A program made the translations under genes and the position numbers. A model generated the notes under the pieces. The model had not been told where the DNA came from and did no database searches. It was given only the letters and a program-made list of their open reading frames with translations. From positions 124,001-188,000 of the forward strand of contig DATNID010000065.1 in NCBI GenBank assembly GCA_035604615.1: a DNA stretch of 64,000 nucleotides, in the 5' to 3' direction. The stretch comes from DATJLY01 sp035604615 (GTDB taxonomy: Bacteria; Pseudomonadota; Alphaproteobacteria; ATCC43930; CGMCC-115725). The number at the start of each line of letters is the position of its first letter. Positions within the stretch are counted from its first letter, which is position 1. This document shows positions 33,140 through 42,047 of the stretch, in pieces.

Positions 33140-33736
33140 ATGGAGCGCTGGACGCCGACCCAGGCCGAGATGAAGTCGCGCATCGCCCGCTTCAAGGATG
33201 TGGTGCCGACCAAGAGCCGCCACGCGCAGCAGCTCGGCATCCCGGTCGAGGTGCTCGAGATGATCACCGCCAAGACCACCCGCAACGTGATGTCGCCGGC
33301 CGGGCTCCCGGGCCAGCTCTCGCCGACGCCGCCGGTCATCGGCGGCGATGCCGGCGCCTTCCGCCTGGGCATCGTCACCTGCCCGCCCGGCAACGGGCCC
33401 GGCCTCCACGTCCACTACAAGACGCACGAGACCTTCCTCGCCCTCACTGGGCGCTGGGAGATCCAGTGGGGCGACAAGGGCGAGGAGAGCACGGTGATCG
33501 AGCCCTTCGACCTGATCGCCGTGCCGCCGCGGGTGACGCGGCGCTTCGTCAACGTGTCCGATTCGGACGCCCATCTCCTGGTCATCATCCAGGGCAAGCA
33601 AGACGAGTTCGACGATGTCGACCGCGTCCCCGAGACCGCCGCCGCGATCACCAGGAAGTTCGGCCCGGACATGGTCCGCACCCTCGAATCGCTGGGGTGG
33701 AAATTCACCATCGGCGTCGAGGAGCCGGTGGAGTAG
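33140..33736 (+). CDS. Cupin-domain protein
   Basis: 198 residues. The cupin motif 1 is visible as GPGLHVHYKTHETFLALTG (about 93-111) with metal-ligand His-x-His and Glu, and motif 2 around VPPRVTRRFVN. The N-terminal 60 residues are helical and not part of the barrel. Single-domain cupins bind small acids or sugars, often with Fe or Mn; substrate unknown. ggaggaacg precedes the ATG. Confidence 0.85.
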   Translation: MERWTPTQAEMKSRIARFKDVVPTKSRHAQQLGIPVEVLEMITAKTTRNVMSPAGLPGQLSPTPPVIGGDAGAFRLGIVTCPPGNGPGLHVHYKTHETFLALTGRWEIQWGDKGEESTVIEPFDLIAVPPRVTRRFVNVSDSDAHLLVIIQGKQDEFDDVDRVPETAAAITRKFGPDMVRTLESLGWKFTIGVEEPVE

Positions 33737-33855
33737 GCCCGACCCCCTGCCGCTAGGGACTACAGCCCAGGCGCTCCACAACATGTCGTGGGGCGCTTGG
33801 CGGGTCGCGGCGAAGTCTTTATGATGCGGGCGGTTTTTGCCGGAGGCCGCGTTCG

Positions 33856-35052
33856 GTGCCCGTGAACCCCCGCCTGGTGCGGATCGACGACAACCCGTGG
33901 GCCCGGCTCCGGGCGCTGCTCGACGGCGCGCCGCCGCGCACCAACCTGCCGCACGTGCTGATGTCGCTGGGCGAGCCGCAGCACGACCCGCCGCCGCTGA
34001 TGGCGCGGATCATCGCCGAGACCGCCCATCTGTGGAACCGCTACCCGCCGATGCAGGGCACGCCCGCCTATCGCACCGCCTGCGCGGATTGGCTGACTTC
34101 GCGCTATCGCCTGCCGCCGGGCCTTGTTGCCGGCGAGCGCCACGTGCTGTCTCTCAACGGCACCAAGGAGGGGCTGTTCCTCGCCGCGCAGATGGCGGTG
34201 CCGCAGGAAAAGCGCGGCCAGGTGCCGGCCGTGCTCATGCCCAATCCCTACTACCTCGTCTATAACGGCGCGGCGGCGATGGCGGGCGCGGACGCGGTGT
34301 TCCTCGATGCCTCCGAGAAGACCGGGTTCCTGCCCGATCTCGACGCCATCCCCGAAGCGGTGCTGGCGCGCACGGCGCTGTTCTATCTGTGCAGTCCCGG
34401 CAACCCGCAGGGCGCGATCGCCGATCTCGCCTATCTCAAGAAGGCGATCGCGCTGGCGCGGGCGCATGATTTCGTGCTCGCGCTCGACGAATGCTATTGC
34501 GAGATCTACGACCGCGCGGCGCCGCCGGGCGGGCTCGAGGCGTGCGCCGCGATGGGCGGCGATCTGCGCAACGTGCTGGTGTTCCATTCGCTGTCCAAGC
34601 GCTCGAGCGCGGCGGGCTTGCGCTGCGGCTTCGTCGCCGGCGACGCCGAGCTGATCGCCCATTTGAACCAGCTCAGGGGCTATGCCGGTGCGCAAGTGCC
34701 GCTGCCGATCCAGGAGGCGGCGACCGCGCTGTGGCAGGACGAGGCGCATGTCGAGGAGAACCGCGCCCTCTATCGCCGCAAGTTCGACGTGGCCGAGCGC
34801 ATCCTGAAGGGCCATTTCGGCTTCTACCGCCCGCCCGGCGGTTTCCTGTTGTGGCTCGATGTCGGCGACGGCGAGGCGGCGGCGAAGACGCTGTGGCGCG
34901 AGGCGGCGGTGCGGACCTTGCCCGGTGCCTATATCTCGCGCGCCAACGCCAGCGGCGAGAATCCCGGCCGCCGCTATATCCGCGTGGCGCTGGTGCATGA
35001 CGACGACACCATCGCGACCGGGCTGTCGCGCATGGTGCAGGTGCTCGCCTGA
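33856..35052 (+). CDS. PLP-dependent aminotransferase class I/II (DapC-like)
   Basis: 398 residues from GTG 33856 (another in-frame GTG at 33862 is possible). It shows the fold-type I features LNGTKEGLF, PNPYYLVY, CSPGNPQG, DECYCEIYD and the Schiff-base lysine in HSLSKRSSAAGLRCGF. It is most like the N-succinyldiaminopimelate aminotransferase group of lysine/peptidoglycan synthesis. It overlaps the ftsK start by one base, a gene order seen in related genomes. Confidence 0.88.
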   Translation: MPVNPRLVRIDDNPWARLRALLDGAPPRTNLPHVLMSLGEPQHDPPPLMARIIAETAHLWNRYPPMQGTPAYRTACADWLTSRYRLPPGLVAGERHVLSLNGTKEGLFLAAQMAVPQEKRGQVPAVLMPNPYYLVYNGAAAMAGADAVFLDASEKTGFLPDLDAIPEAVLARTALFYLCSPGNPQGAIADLAYLKKAIALARAHDFVLALDECYCEIYDRAAPPGGLEACAAMGGDLRNVLVFHSLSKRSSAAGLRCGFVAGDAELIAHLNQLRGYAGAQVPLPIQEAATALWQDEAHVEENRALYRRKFDVAERILKGHFGFYRPPGGFLLWLDVGDGEAAAKTLWREAAVRTLPGAYISRANASGENPGRRYIRVALVHDDDTIATGLSRMVQVLA

Positions 35053-37388
35053 TGGCCCTCCTCGGCGACATCGCGCGCAAGACGCATCTCGCGCCCGAGG
35101 GCTTCTCGCTGCGCCGTCTCATGCTCCAGGCGATGGGGCTGGCGCTGCTGGTCGCTTCGCTGCTGCTGGCGCTGGCGCTGGCGAGCTATGACCGCGCCGA
35201 TCCGTCCTGGAACCACGCCGCCGACACGGCCGCGACCAACGCGCTGGGACTCGGCGGTGCGCGGCTCGCCGACGCGCTGCTGCAGGGGCTGGGGCTGGGT
35301 GCGTGGCTGCTGCCGCTCATTCTGCTCGACTGGGCGGTGCGGCTGCTGCTGGGACGGGGACTGAAGCGGCTGTGGCTGCGCCTCGTGCTGCTGCCGCCGA
35401 TGCTGGCGGCGGCCTCGCTGGCGCTGTCGATCTTCCCGGCGCCTTCGGGCTGGCCGTTGGCGTCAGGGCTGGGCGGCGCATTGGGCGCGATCGGCGCCCG
35501 CACCCTCGATGCCGCCAATCTCGCGCCCCCCTTGGCGGCGATGGCGGCGTCGGCGCTGGTCGGCCTCATGCTGCTCTATGTCATGGGCTTCTCGCCGGCC
35601 GAGGCGGCGCGCGCGCTGACCGAGCGGCGGCCGGACGCCAAGCCGGCGGCGCCAAGCCTTTTCGCCCGCACCCGCGCCCGCCTCGACGCCTGGCGCAAGG
35701 CAGCCGCCAGGATCGACGAGACCGTGACGCTGCGCCGCGAACCCCAGATCGCGCCGCCGCCGCACGAAGAGGCCGCCACGGCGGAAGCGCCCGCGCCGCG
35801 CCGCGCCGCGACGGTCGATCGGCCCGAGCGCGCGCGGCGCCGCGCCGATCCCGCGCGCCAGGCCTCGCTCGACTTCCGCGGCGCGGACGAGCATTTGCTG
35901 CCGCCCCTTGAACTCCTGCGCGAGGTGCCGCCGACCAAGGCGGCGGCGGTCAACGAGGAATCGCTGCAGCAGAACGCGCGGCTCCTCGAATCGGTGCTCG
36001 AGGATTACGGCGTGCGCGGCCAGATCGTGAAGGTGCGCCCCGGGCCGGTGGTGGCGCTCTATGAACTCGAGCCGGCGCCCGGCATCAAGGCGTCGCGCGT
36101 CATTGGGCTGGCCGACGACGTGGCGCGCTCGATGAGCGCCATCTCGGCGCGCATCGCGGTGGTGCCGGGGCGCAACGTCATCGGCATCGAGCTGCCCAAC
36201 CAGCGCACCGAGATGGTCTATCTGCGCGAGCTCTTGGCGAGCGAGGCCTACGAGCGCACCGGGGCGAAGCTCGCGCTCGTCCTCGGCAAGGACATCAGCG
36301 GCGCGCCGGTGATCGCCGATCTCGCGCGCATGCCGCATCTCCTCATCGCCGGCACCACCGGCTCGGGCAAGTCGGTCGGGATCAACACCATGATCCTGTC
36401 GATCCTCTATCGGCTGCCGCCCGACCAGTGCAAGTTCATCATGATCGATCCGAAAATGTTGGAACTTTCCGTCTATGACGGCATCCCGCATCTGCTGGCA
36501 CCGGTCGTCACCGAGCCGCGCAAGGCGGTGGTGGCGCTGAAATGGACAGTGCGCGAGATGGAGAACCGCTACCGCGCCATGTCCAAGCTCGGCGTGCGCA
36601 ACATCGAGGGCTACAACCAGCGCCTCGCCGAGGCGGCGGCCAAGGGCGAGACCTTGATGCGCCGGGTGCAGACGGGCTTCGACGACGACGGCCATCCCGT
36701 GTTCGAGGAGCAGCCGCTCGAGACCGCACCCCTGCCGCTCATCGTCGTCGTGGTCGACGAGATGGCCGACCTCATGCTGGTCGCCGGCAAGGACATCGAG
36801 GCCGCGATCCAGCGCCTGGCGCAGATGGCGCGCGCCGCCGGCATCCACATCGTGATGGCGACGCAGCGGCCCTCGGTCGACGTCATCACCGGCACGATCA
36901 AGGCCAATTTCCCGACCCGCATCAGCTTCCAGGTAACCTCGAAGATCGACAGCCGCACCATTTTGGGCGAGTCCGGGGCCGAGCAGCTTCTGGGCCGCGG
37001 CGACATGCTCTTCATGGCGGGGGGCGGGCGCATCACCCGCGTCCACGGCCCCTTCGTCTCGGACGAGGAAGTCGAATCGATCGTGCGGTTCTTGAAGGAC
37101 AATGGCGGACCGCCAACCTATCTCGAGGACGTGACGGAGGACGACGAGGACGGACCCTCGCTCTACGGCGAGGACGACGAGGGCGGCGGCTCGGGCGATG
37201 CGCTCTACGATCAGGCGGTGGCGCTCGTTTGCCGCGAGCGCAAGGCCTCGACCAGCTTCGTCCAGCGCCATCTCCAGATCGGCTACAACCGGGCCGCGCG
37301 CATCATCGAGCGCATGGAGACGGAAGGGGTGGTGAGCCCCGCCAACCATGTCGGCAAGCGCGAGGTCCTGGCGCGCTCGCACGACTGA
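35052..37388 (+). CDS. ftsK: DNA translocase FtsK
   Basis: 778 residues: N-terminal membrane helices (about 25-185), a Pro/Ala-rich linker, then the alpha/beta motor with Walker A near 433-441 (GTTGSGKSVG) and Walker B (PLIVVVVDEMADLM, about 560-573), and the gamma winged-helix domain (RKASTSFVQRHLQIGYNRAA, near 735). It pumps chromosomal DNA to the division septum and activates XerCD at dif via KOPS. The linker is short compared with E. coli FtsK, as usual in alphaproteobacteria. Confidence 0.96.
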   Translation: MALLGDIARKTHLAPEGFSLRRLMLQAMGLALLVASLLLALALASYDRADPSWNHAADTAATNALGLGGARLADALLQGLGLGAWLLPLILLDWAVRLLLGRGLKRLWLRLVLLPPMLAAASLALSIFPAPSGWPLASGLGGALGAIGARTLDAANLAPPLAAMAASALVGLMLLYVMGFSPAEAARALTERRPDAKPAAPSLFARTRARLDAWRKAAARIDETVTLRREPQIAPPPHEEAATAEAPAPRRAATVDRPERARRRADPARQASLDFRGADEHLLPPLELLREVPPTKAAAVNEESLQQNARLLESVLEDYGVRGQIVKVRPGPVVALYELEPAPGIKASRVIGLADDVARSMSAISARIAVVPGRNVIGIELPNQRTEMVYLRELLASEAYERTGAKLALVLGKDISGAPVIADLARMPHLLIAGTTGSGKSVGINTMILSILYRLPPDQCKFIMIDPKMLELSVYDGIPHLLAPVVTEPRKAVVALKWTVREMENRYRAMSKLGVRNIEGYNQRLAEAAAKGETLMRRVQTGFDDDGHPVFEEQPLETAPLPLIVVVVDEMADLMLVAGKDIEAAIQRLAQMARAAGIHIVMATQRPSVDVITGTIKANFPTRISFQVTSKIDSRTILGESGAEQLLGRGDMLFMAGGGRITRVHGPFVSDEEVESIVRFLKDNGGPPTYLEDVTEDDEDGPSLYGEDDEGGGSGDALYDQAVALVCRERKASTSFVQRHLQIGYNRAARIIERMETEGVVSPANHVGKREVLARSHD

Positions 37389-37406
37389 GCGCGACGGAGG
37401 ATCGTG

Positions 37407-38069
37407 ATGATTATGTCCACGCGCGACCGGACCGCGCTGTCACGGCGTGCGGCACTTGCCGGCCTGGCGGCGCTGTGGGCGCGGGGCGCGTGGGCCGCGG
37501 TGCCGCGCGCGGCGCAGCTCGACCCCGCCCAGCGCGCCGACATGCAGCGGGTGCAGACCTATCTCAACGCCATCCGCACCATGCAGTCCCGCTTCGAACA
37601 AGTCGCCGACGACGGTGGGGTCGCCAACGGCACGATCTATCTGCAGCGGCCGGGCCAAATGCGCATCGTCTACGATCCGCCGGTGCCCATCCTCATCGTC
37701 GCGACCGGCGGCCAGCTCTACTACTACGACAGCAAGCTGCAGCAGATCTCGCGCACCACGGTCGACGACACGCCGGCCTGGTTCCTGCTGCGCGACCCGA
37801 TCGTCCTGGGCGGCGACGTCACCGTGACCGATTTCAAGCGCGCCGCCGACACGCTGCGCCTCACCTTGGCGGAGACCAAGAACGCGGATCTCGGCCGGGT
37901 GACGCTCGTGGTCGCCGACCAGCCGCTGCAATTGCGGCAATGGACCGTGCTCGACGCCCAGCAGAAGCAGGTGACGGTGACGCTCGAGAGTCCGCAATTC
38001 GGTGTGCCGCTCGATCCCAGGCTGTTCTATTGGACCGATCCGCGCCCGAACGGCCGGTCGGAGCCGTGA
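37407..38069 (+). CDS. lolA: Outer-membrane lipoprotein carrier LolA
   Basis: 220 residues from ATG 37407 (ggagg 6 bases upstream; GTG 37404 and ATG 37413 are alternatives). The signal peptide contains SRRAALAGLAAL with a twin-Arg-like pair. The LolA fold is recognised from MQSRFEQ, NGTIYLQRPGQMRIVYDPP and VPLDPRLFYW. It ferries lipoproteins across the periplasm from LolCDE to LolB. It follows ftsK by 18 bases, the usual order. Confidence 0.92.
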   Translation: MIMSTRDRTALSRRAALAGLAALWARGAWAAVPRAAQLDPAQRADMQRVQTYLNAIRTMQSRFEQVADDGGVANGTIYLQRPGQMRIVYDPPVPILIVATGGQLYYYDSKLQQISRTTVDDTPAWFLLRDPIVLGGDVTVTDFKRAADTLRLTLAETKNADLGRVTLVVADQPLQLRQWTVLDAQQKQVTVTLESPQFGVPLDPRLFYWTDPRPNGRSEP

Positions 38070-38161
38070 CCCCTGCGCAAACGCTTGGTTAACATGGTTT
38101 TAAGTCACGCAGCGCGCGACGCTTGCTTGCATGGCGGCGAGGATCGGTTCATATAGGCGCC

Positions 38162-38932
38162 ATGCCGGGACGCGAACCGCCGCCCGTGATCGGCGTCATC
38201 TGCTGCGCGCATGTCGAGGGCGATCACATCCTCCACGCGGTATCGGAGAAATACATCACCGCCGCGATCGATGGCGCCGGCGGGCTGCCGCTGCTGCTGC
38301 CGGCGGCGGGCGACCGCATCGCCGCCGAGGAGGCAGTCGCGCGCCTCGACGGCATCCTGGCGCCAGGCTCGCGCTCCCACATCGAGCCGCGCCACTATGG
38401 CGCCGAGCCGGGCGTGCCCGACGCGCACCACGATCCCAGGCGCGACGGCATGTCGCTGCCGCTGTTGCGGGCGGCGGTGCGGGCGGACGTGCCGGTGCTC
38501 GCCATCTGCCGCGGCATCCAGGAACTCAACGTCGCGCTCGGCGGCAGCCTGCATCAGTGCCTGTGCGAGCTGCCCGGCCGGCTCGACCACCGCGCGCCCA
38601 AGGGCGCGGTCGAGGTGCGCTATGCCCATACCGCGCATCCGGTTGCGCTCGCGCCGGGCGGCCTGTTCGAGCGCCTGAACGGCGGCGCCGCGTCGCTGGT
38701 GGTCAATTCGCTGCACCACCAGGGGATCGACCGGCTCGCGCCCGGACTCGTGGTCGAGGCCACCGCGCCCGACGGCCAGATCGAGGGGGCACGGCTGCCT
38801 CAGGCGCGCTTCGTGGTCGGCGTGCAGTGGCATCCCGAATACCGTCATGCCGACGAGCCGTTTGCTCGCGCCCTCTTCGCTGCCTTCGGCGAAGCCTGCT
38901 GCGCCCATGCGCGCCGCCGCCGCGCGGCCTGA
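38162..38932 (+). CDS. Class-I glutamine amidotransferase (gamma-Glu-GABA hydrolase-like, PuuD)
   Basis: 256 residues. The nucleophile Cys is visible in VLAICRGIQELNVALGG (nucleophile elbow), and the His/Glu of the triad in VGVQWHPEYR. SRSHIEPRHYG near residue 78 is typical of the PuuD/peptidase C26 group that cleaves gamma-glutamyl-GABA. No polyamine genes adjoin. The next gene starts within its 3' end. Confidence 0.88.
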   Translation: MPGREPPPVIGVICCAHVEGDHILHAVSEKYITAAIDGAGGLPLLLPAAGDRIAAEEAVARLDGILAPGSRSHIEPRHYGAEPGVPDAHHDPRRDGMSLPLLRAAVRADVPVLAICRGIQELNVALGGSLHQCLCELPGRLDHRAPKGAVEVRYAHTAHPVALAPGGLFERLNGGAASLVVNSLHHQGIDRLAPGLVVEATAPDGQIEGARLPQARFVVGVQWHPEYRHADEPFARALFAAFGEACCAHARRRRAA

Positions 38933-39641
38933 GCCCTTGCGCGGACTGACGCTCGCCCTGCTGATCGCCTGCGCCGCCGCCGCGGGCGCGCGCGCGCAGG
39001 AGCAGGCGATGCCGTCCTGCGACGGCCTCGTGCCCCGACTCAAGGCCGATCCCTCGAGCATCCGCAACGGCACGCCGCTCGTCGGGGTCGACGCCATCGT
39101 CGAGGATCTGCAATCGACCCCGGCCTCGCGCATCTGCACCGCCGCCGCGCGCTATAAGAGCGGCAACGTCAACATCACCTTCACCGCGAAATTCAGCGAC
39201 GACAAGCACCTCTCCTTCAGCGTCGACGCGCACGACGCGACGGTGGTGGAGGCGACCAGCCGCGCGCGCGCGCTGCGCGCGAAGTCCCATCCGCCGGGGC
39301 AGGACGGAACCTTTTCGTTCGACGCCTACGTGCCCTATTGCACCGATGCGGAATTCATCAAGCTCGCCACCGCCGAGCTGCATTACGGGATCAGCTTCCG
39401 CGACGCCTTCTATCGCGAGCCCGATTTCCGCATCCTCGACATCAGTTCCAACGGCTACGGCTCGGGCATCCTGTCCAACTGCATCGCCACCGTCGGCAAT
39501 GGCGAGGCGAAGGGCGCAATCTTCATCGGCACCAACTGGGTCAACTCGCAGACCGGGCGCCGCTATGAGTTCTATGTCCTGGCGTCGGGACCGGACGGCT
39601 TCAAGCTCAAGAACCGCTTGTGGGAGACCGGCGCCGAATGA
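38907..39641 (+). CDS. Secreted protein of unknown function
   Basis: 244 residues; the start overlaps the amidotransferase gene by 26 bases in another frame. A signal peptide (GLTLALLIACAAAAGARAQ) leads to a mature domain with several Cys (SCDGL, RICTAA, PYCTDA, SNCIATV) that could form disulfides. No recognised family. The sequence DAIVEDLQST and AEFIKLATAELHY suggests an alpha/beta secreted domain. It is probably periplasmic. Confidence 0.6.
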   Translation: MRAAAARPEPLRGLTLALLIACAAAAGARAQEQAMPSCDGLVPRLKADPSSIRNGTPLVGVDAIVEDLQSTPASRICTAAARYKSGNVNITFTAKFSDDKHLSFSVDAHDATVVEATSRARALRAKSHPPGQDGTFSFDAYVPYCTDAEFIKLATAELHYGISFRDAFYREPDFRILDISSNGYGSGILSNCIATVGNGEAKGAIFIGTNWVNSQTGRRYEFYVLASGPDGFKLKNRLWETGAE

Positions 39642-39657
39642 CACGCTCGGGCCGCGA

Positions 39658-40581
39658 TTGATCCCGTCCTTTCTCTCGCTCGCCGATGCCGACGACATCT
39701 TTACCGTCGCAATGCCGGACGGGGCGGTGTTGCCGGTCTACGGACTGAACGGGGTCGAAGGCGCGCCGGCGCTGCTGTTCGGCCACGCGAACGGCATGGC
39801 GGCAGGGTCCTACGGCCCGTTCCTGCGGCTGTTGGCGGCGCGGACGCGCGTCTGGGCGTTCGACGCGCGCGGCCATGGCGGCTCGAGCTGGCCCGACGGG
39901 CCGCTCGATGAGGTCTTCGCGGTCGATCGCATGGCCGACGATCTGGCGCAGGTGACGCGCGCGGTGGCCACCCGCGCCGGCGTCCAGCGCATCGCCTGCG
40001 TCGGTCATTCGCTGGGCGCGGCGGCGGCGCTGCGGCTGGCGATGCTGGGCCGCGCGCCGCGCTGGAGCGCGCTCGTCGCGATCGAGCCGCCGATCTTCCC
40101 GCCGCCCGGCGCCGCGGTCCATGACGAGGCGGTGGCGAAGCAGGCGCGCCTCGTCGCCGGCACCGCCAAACGGCGGACGCACTGGCCGAGTCCGGAAGCG
40201 CTGGCCGAACGGCTCGCCGGCCGCGGCATGTTCGCGCGGTTCGACCGCGCCATGCTCGAGGCGCATTGCCGCGCGACGCTGCGGCCGGCGCCGGAAGGCG
40301 GCTTTCGCCTGTGCTGTCCGCCCGCGGTCGAGAGCTTCATTTTTCGCAGCCACGGCGAAGCCGACAGCTGGGCGCGACTCTCCGCGATCGAGGAGAGGGT
40401 CGCGCTCATCGGCGGCGATCCCACGACCCCGGACAATGACTGGGTGTCGAGCGTGCTGCCGGAGATGGCGGCGCAGATGCGCCACGCGCGCCTGACCATG
40501 GTGCCGGGGACCGGCCACCTGCTGGTGTCCGAGGTTCCCGCGCGCTGCGCCGCGCTGGTGCTGGATCAAATTAAAGCCTGA
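39658..40581 (+). CDS. Alpha/beta hydrolase
   Basis: 307 residues if the TTG at 39658 is used; ATG 39712 would give 289. The oxyanion region LLFGHANGMA, DARGHGGSS and the nucleophile elbow CVGHSLGAAAAL are visible, with a late His in VPGTGHLLV. It is a serine hydrolase (esterase or lactonase type), cytosolic, with unknown substrate. It is co-directional with the secreted protein before it. Confidence 0.83.
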   Translation: MIPSFLSLADADDIFTVAMPDGAVLPVYGLNGVEGAPALLFGHANGMAAGSYGPFLRLLAARTRVWAFDARGHGGSSWPDGPLDEVFAVDRMADDLAQVTRAVATRAGVQRIACVGHSLGAAAALRLAMLGRAPRWSALVAIEPPIFPPPGAAVHDEAVAKQARLVAGTAKRRTHWPSPEALAERLAGRGMFARFDRAMLEAHCRATLRPAPEGGFRLCCPPAVESFIFRSHGEADSWARLSAIEERVALIGGDPTTPDNDWVSSVLPEMAAQMRHARLTMVPGTGHLLVSEVPARCAALVLDQIKA

Positions 40582-40654
40582 TCCATGCCTGCTGCGCGGG
40601 ACCGCCATGCGCAAATCTCAATTTCGACGCGCGGTTATGGTACCTAATTGAATG

Positions 40655-40767
40655 ACAAGAAGCGGCCGCGGATGCAAATCCGGCGGCGGCCTGGCGCACC
40701 CGCCGGGCTCCCCCTCGCGGGGGCTTCCGGCGCCCGGTCACCCCCCCTGACCGGGCGCCTTTGTTTT
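40655..40767 (+). ncRNA. Candidate structured small RNA with its own terminator
   Basis: This 207-base gap between convergent genes contains three successive hairpins: ggccgc-ggat-gcaa-atcc-ggcg-gcggcc with a GNRA-type gcaa loop (about 40663-40694), a nested cgccgg...ccggcg hairpin (about 40701-40732) and a strong terminator (40729-40767). The sequence upstream contains ttcgac then taattg at promoter-like spacing. No protein frame fits. It matches no RNA family I can name by eye. Confidence 0.4.
40729..40767 (+). terminator. Strong rho-independent terminator
   Basis: ggcgcccggtca (40729-40740) pairs perfectly with tgaccgggcgcc (40748-40759) across a loop of seven C, followed by tttgtttt. The T-run is on the plus strand, so it ends the candidate small RNA or the hydrolase transcript rather than the patatin gene. 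Confidence 0.92.
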
Positions 40768-40788
40768 CGCCCGGAGCGAAATTGTACC

Positions 40789-41952
40789 CTAATCAAAATC
40801 GTGAATATCGAAGAGGCCGAGGCCGTCGCCGATCTCGGGCCGTACCAGCGCCTCGGGGTGGTGCAGGGTGCGGACGGTGTCGCTGTAGCCGGTGCGCCAA
40901 TGCTCTTCCATGCTCAGGCGCGAGAATTCGTAATCCTTGGAATCGCCCTCGTATTGGCGCGCGTGGTAGATCAACTCGACGACGCGGTAGACCTTGTGGT
41001 CGGCGTAGCCGTGCAGGAACTTGTATTCCGGCAGGTGCCTTGCCTCCTCCGGAAGCGCGTTCAGCAACGTCGCGGCGTTGTGACGGATGAGCTGCGTCAT
41101 CCGGAAGCGTTCGGTGTTCTCGCGCGTGCGGCTGGAATAGACGATCTCCTTCTGGCGTGTCAGAACCTCGGCCATGCTTTCGGGAAAATCGCCGTGCGCG
41201 CTCCACAGATCGACCTGGAAGGCGAGCGTGTCGCGGCGCGGCCCGTATTGCAGCACCCATTGCAGCGGCGTGTTGGAAACGAGGCCGCCATCCCAGTAGT
41301 GCTCGCCGTCGATCTCGGTCGCGGGAAAACCGGGCGGCAGCGAGCCCGATGCGATCACGTGCTCGGGCCCGATGCGGTGGGTCGTGGTGTCGAAGTAGAC
41401 GAAGTTGCCGGTCCTCACATTGACTGCGCCGACGCTGAGGCGCATCCCTTCGGAATTGACCCGATCGAAATCCACCAGGCGCTCGAGCGTGGTCTTGAGC
41501 GCGCTGGTGTCGTAGTAGCTGGTCGCCTCGTGGGTCCCGCGCAGGTGATGCCAGGGGTTGGGAATGCGCGGCGCGAAGAAGCCCGGGGCGCCGTGGAACA
41601 TCGTCGTCGTGGCGCTCAACTGATTGACAATGAGCCGCGCGTCGTTGCCGCGCGCGAGCCGCGCCAGGGGATCGCTGAACAGGTCCCAGGCCGGGCTCGC
41701 GGTGATGCCTTCCCAGAACGCGCGCAGCTTGGCGACGCGCTCCTCGGGCGGGTTGCCGGCGATGAGCGCGGAATTGATCGCGCCGATCGAGATACCGGCG
41801 ACCCAGTCGGGCTCGATCCCGGCCTCGAACAGCGCCTCGTACACGCCGGCCTGATAGGCGCCGAGCGCGCCGCCGCCCTGGAGCAACAGCGCAACGCCTT
41901 CAAAATTGGGGCGGCGGATTTTGGTGGGGGTCGGCTTCGCGGTCTTGGCCAT
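40789..41952 (-). CDS. Patatin-like phospholipase
   Basis: 387 residues from the start at 41952 (MAKTAKPT); a longer in-frame start is possible but gives no family sequence. Oxyanion GGGALGAYQ (residues 26-34), the nucleophile elbow GISIG with S56, and DGG (WDGGLVSN) as the second dyad member are all present. Patatins hydrolyse acyl esters; this subgroup with a long C-terminal arm is common in alphaproteobacteria and may act on polyhydroxyalkanoate or membrane lipids. No signal peptide is seen. Confidence 0.9.
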   Translation of the reverse strand: MAKTAKPTPTKIRRPNFEGVALLLQGGGALGAYQAGVYEALFEAGIEPDWVAGISIGAINSALIAGNPPEERVAKLRAFWEGITASPAWDLFSDPLARLARGNDARLIVNQLSATTTMFHGAPGFFAPRIPNPWHHLRGTHEATSYYDTSALKTTLERLVDFDRVNSEGMRLSVGAVNVRTGNFVYFDTTTHRIGPEHVIASGSLPPGFPATEIDGEHYWDGGLVSNTPLQWVLQYGPRRDTLAFQVDLWSAHGDFPESMAEVLTRQKEIVYSSRTRENTERFRMTQLIRHNAATLLNALPEEARHLPEYKFLHGYADHKVYRVVELIYHARQYEGDSKDYEFSRLSMEEHWRTGYSDTVRTLHHPEALVRPEIGDGLGLFDIHDFD

Positions 41953-42047
41953 GGTGCATCCGTCGGGTGGGGCAGGGATTATAGCCGGGCCGGCTTGACA
42001 GATGGTACGCATGCCCGACAATCCGGGCGACAAGCAAGAGGATCGCG

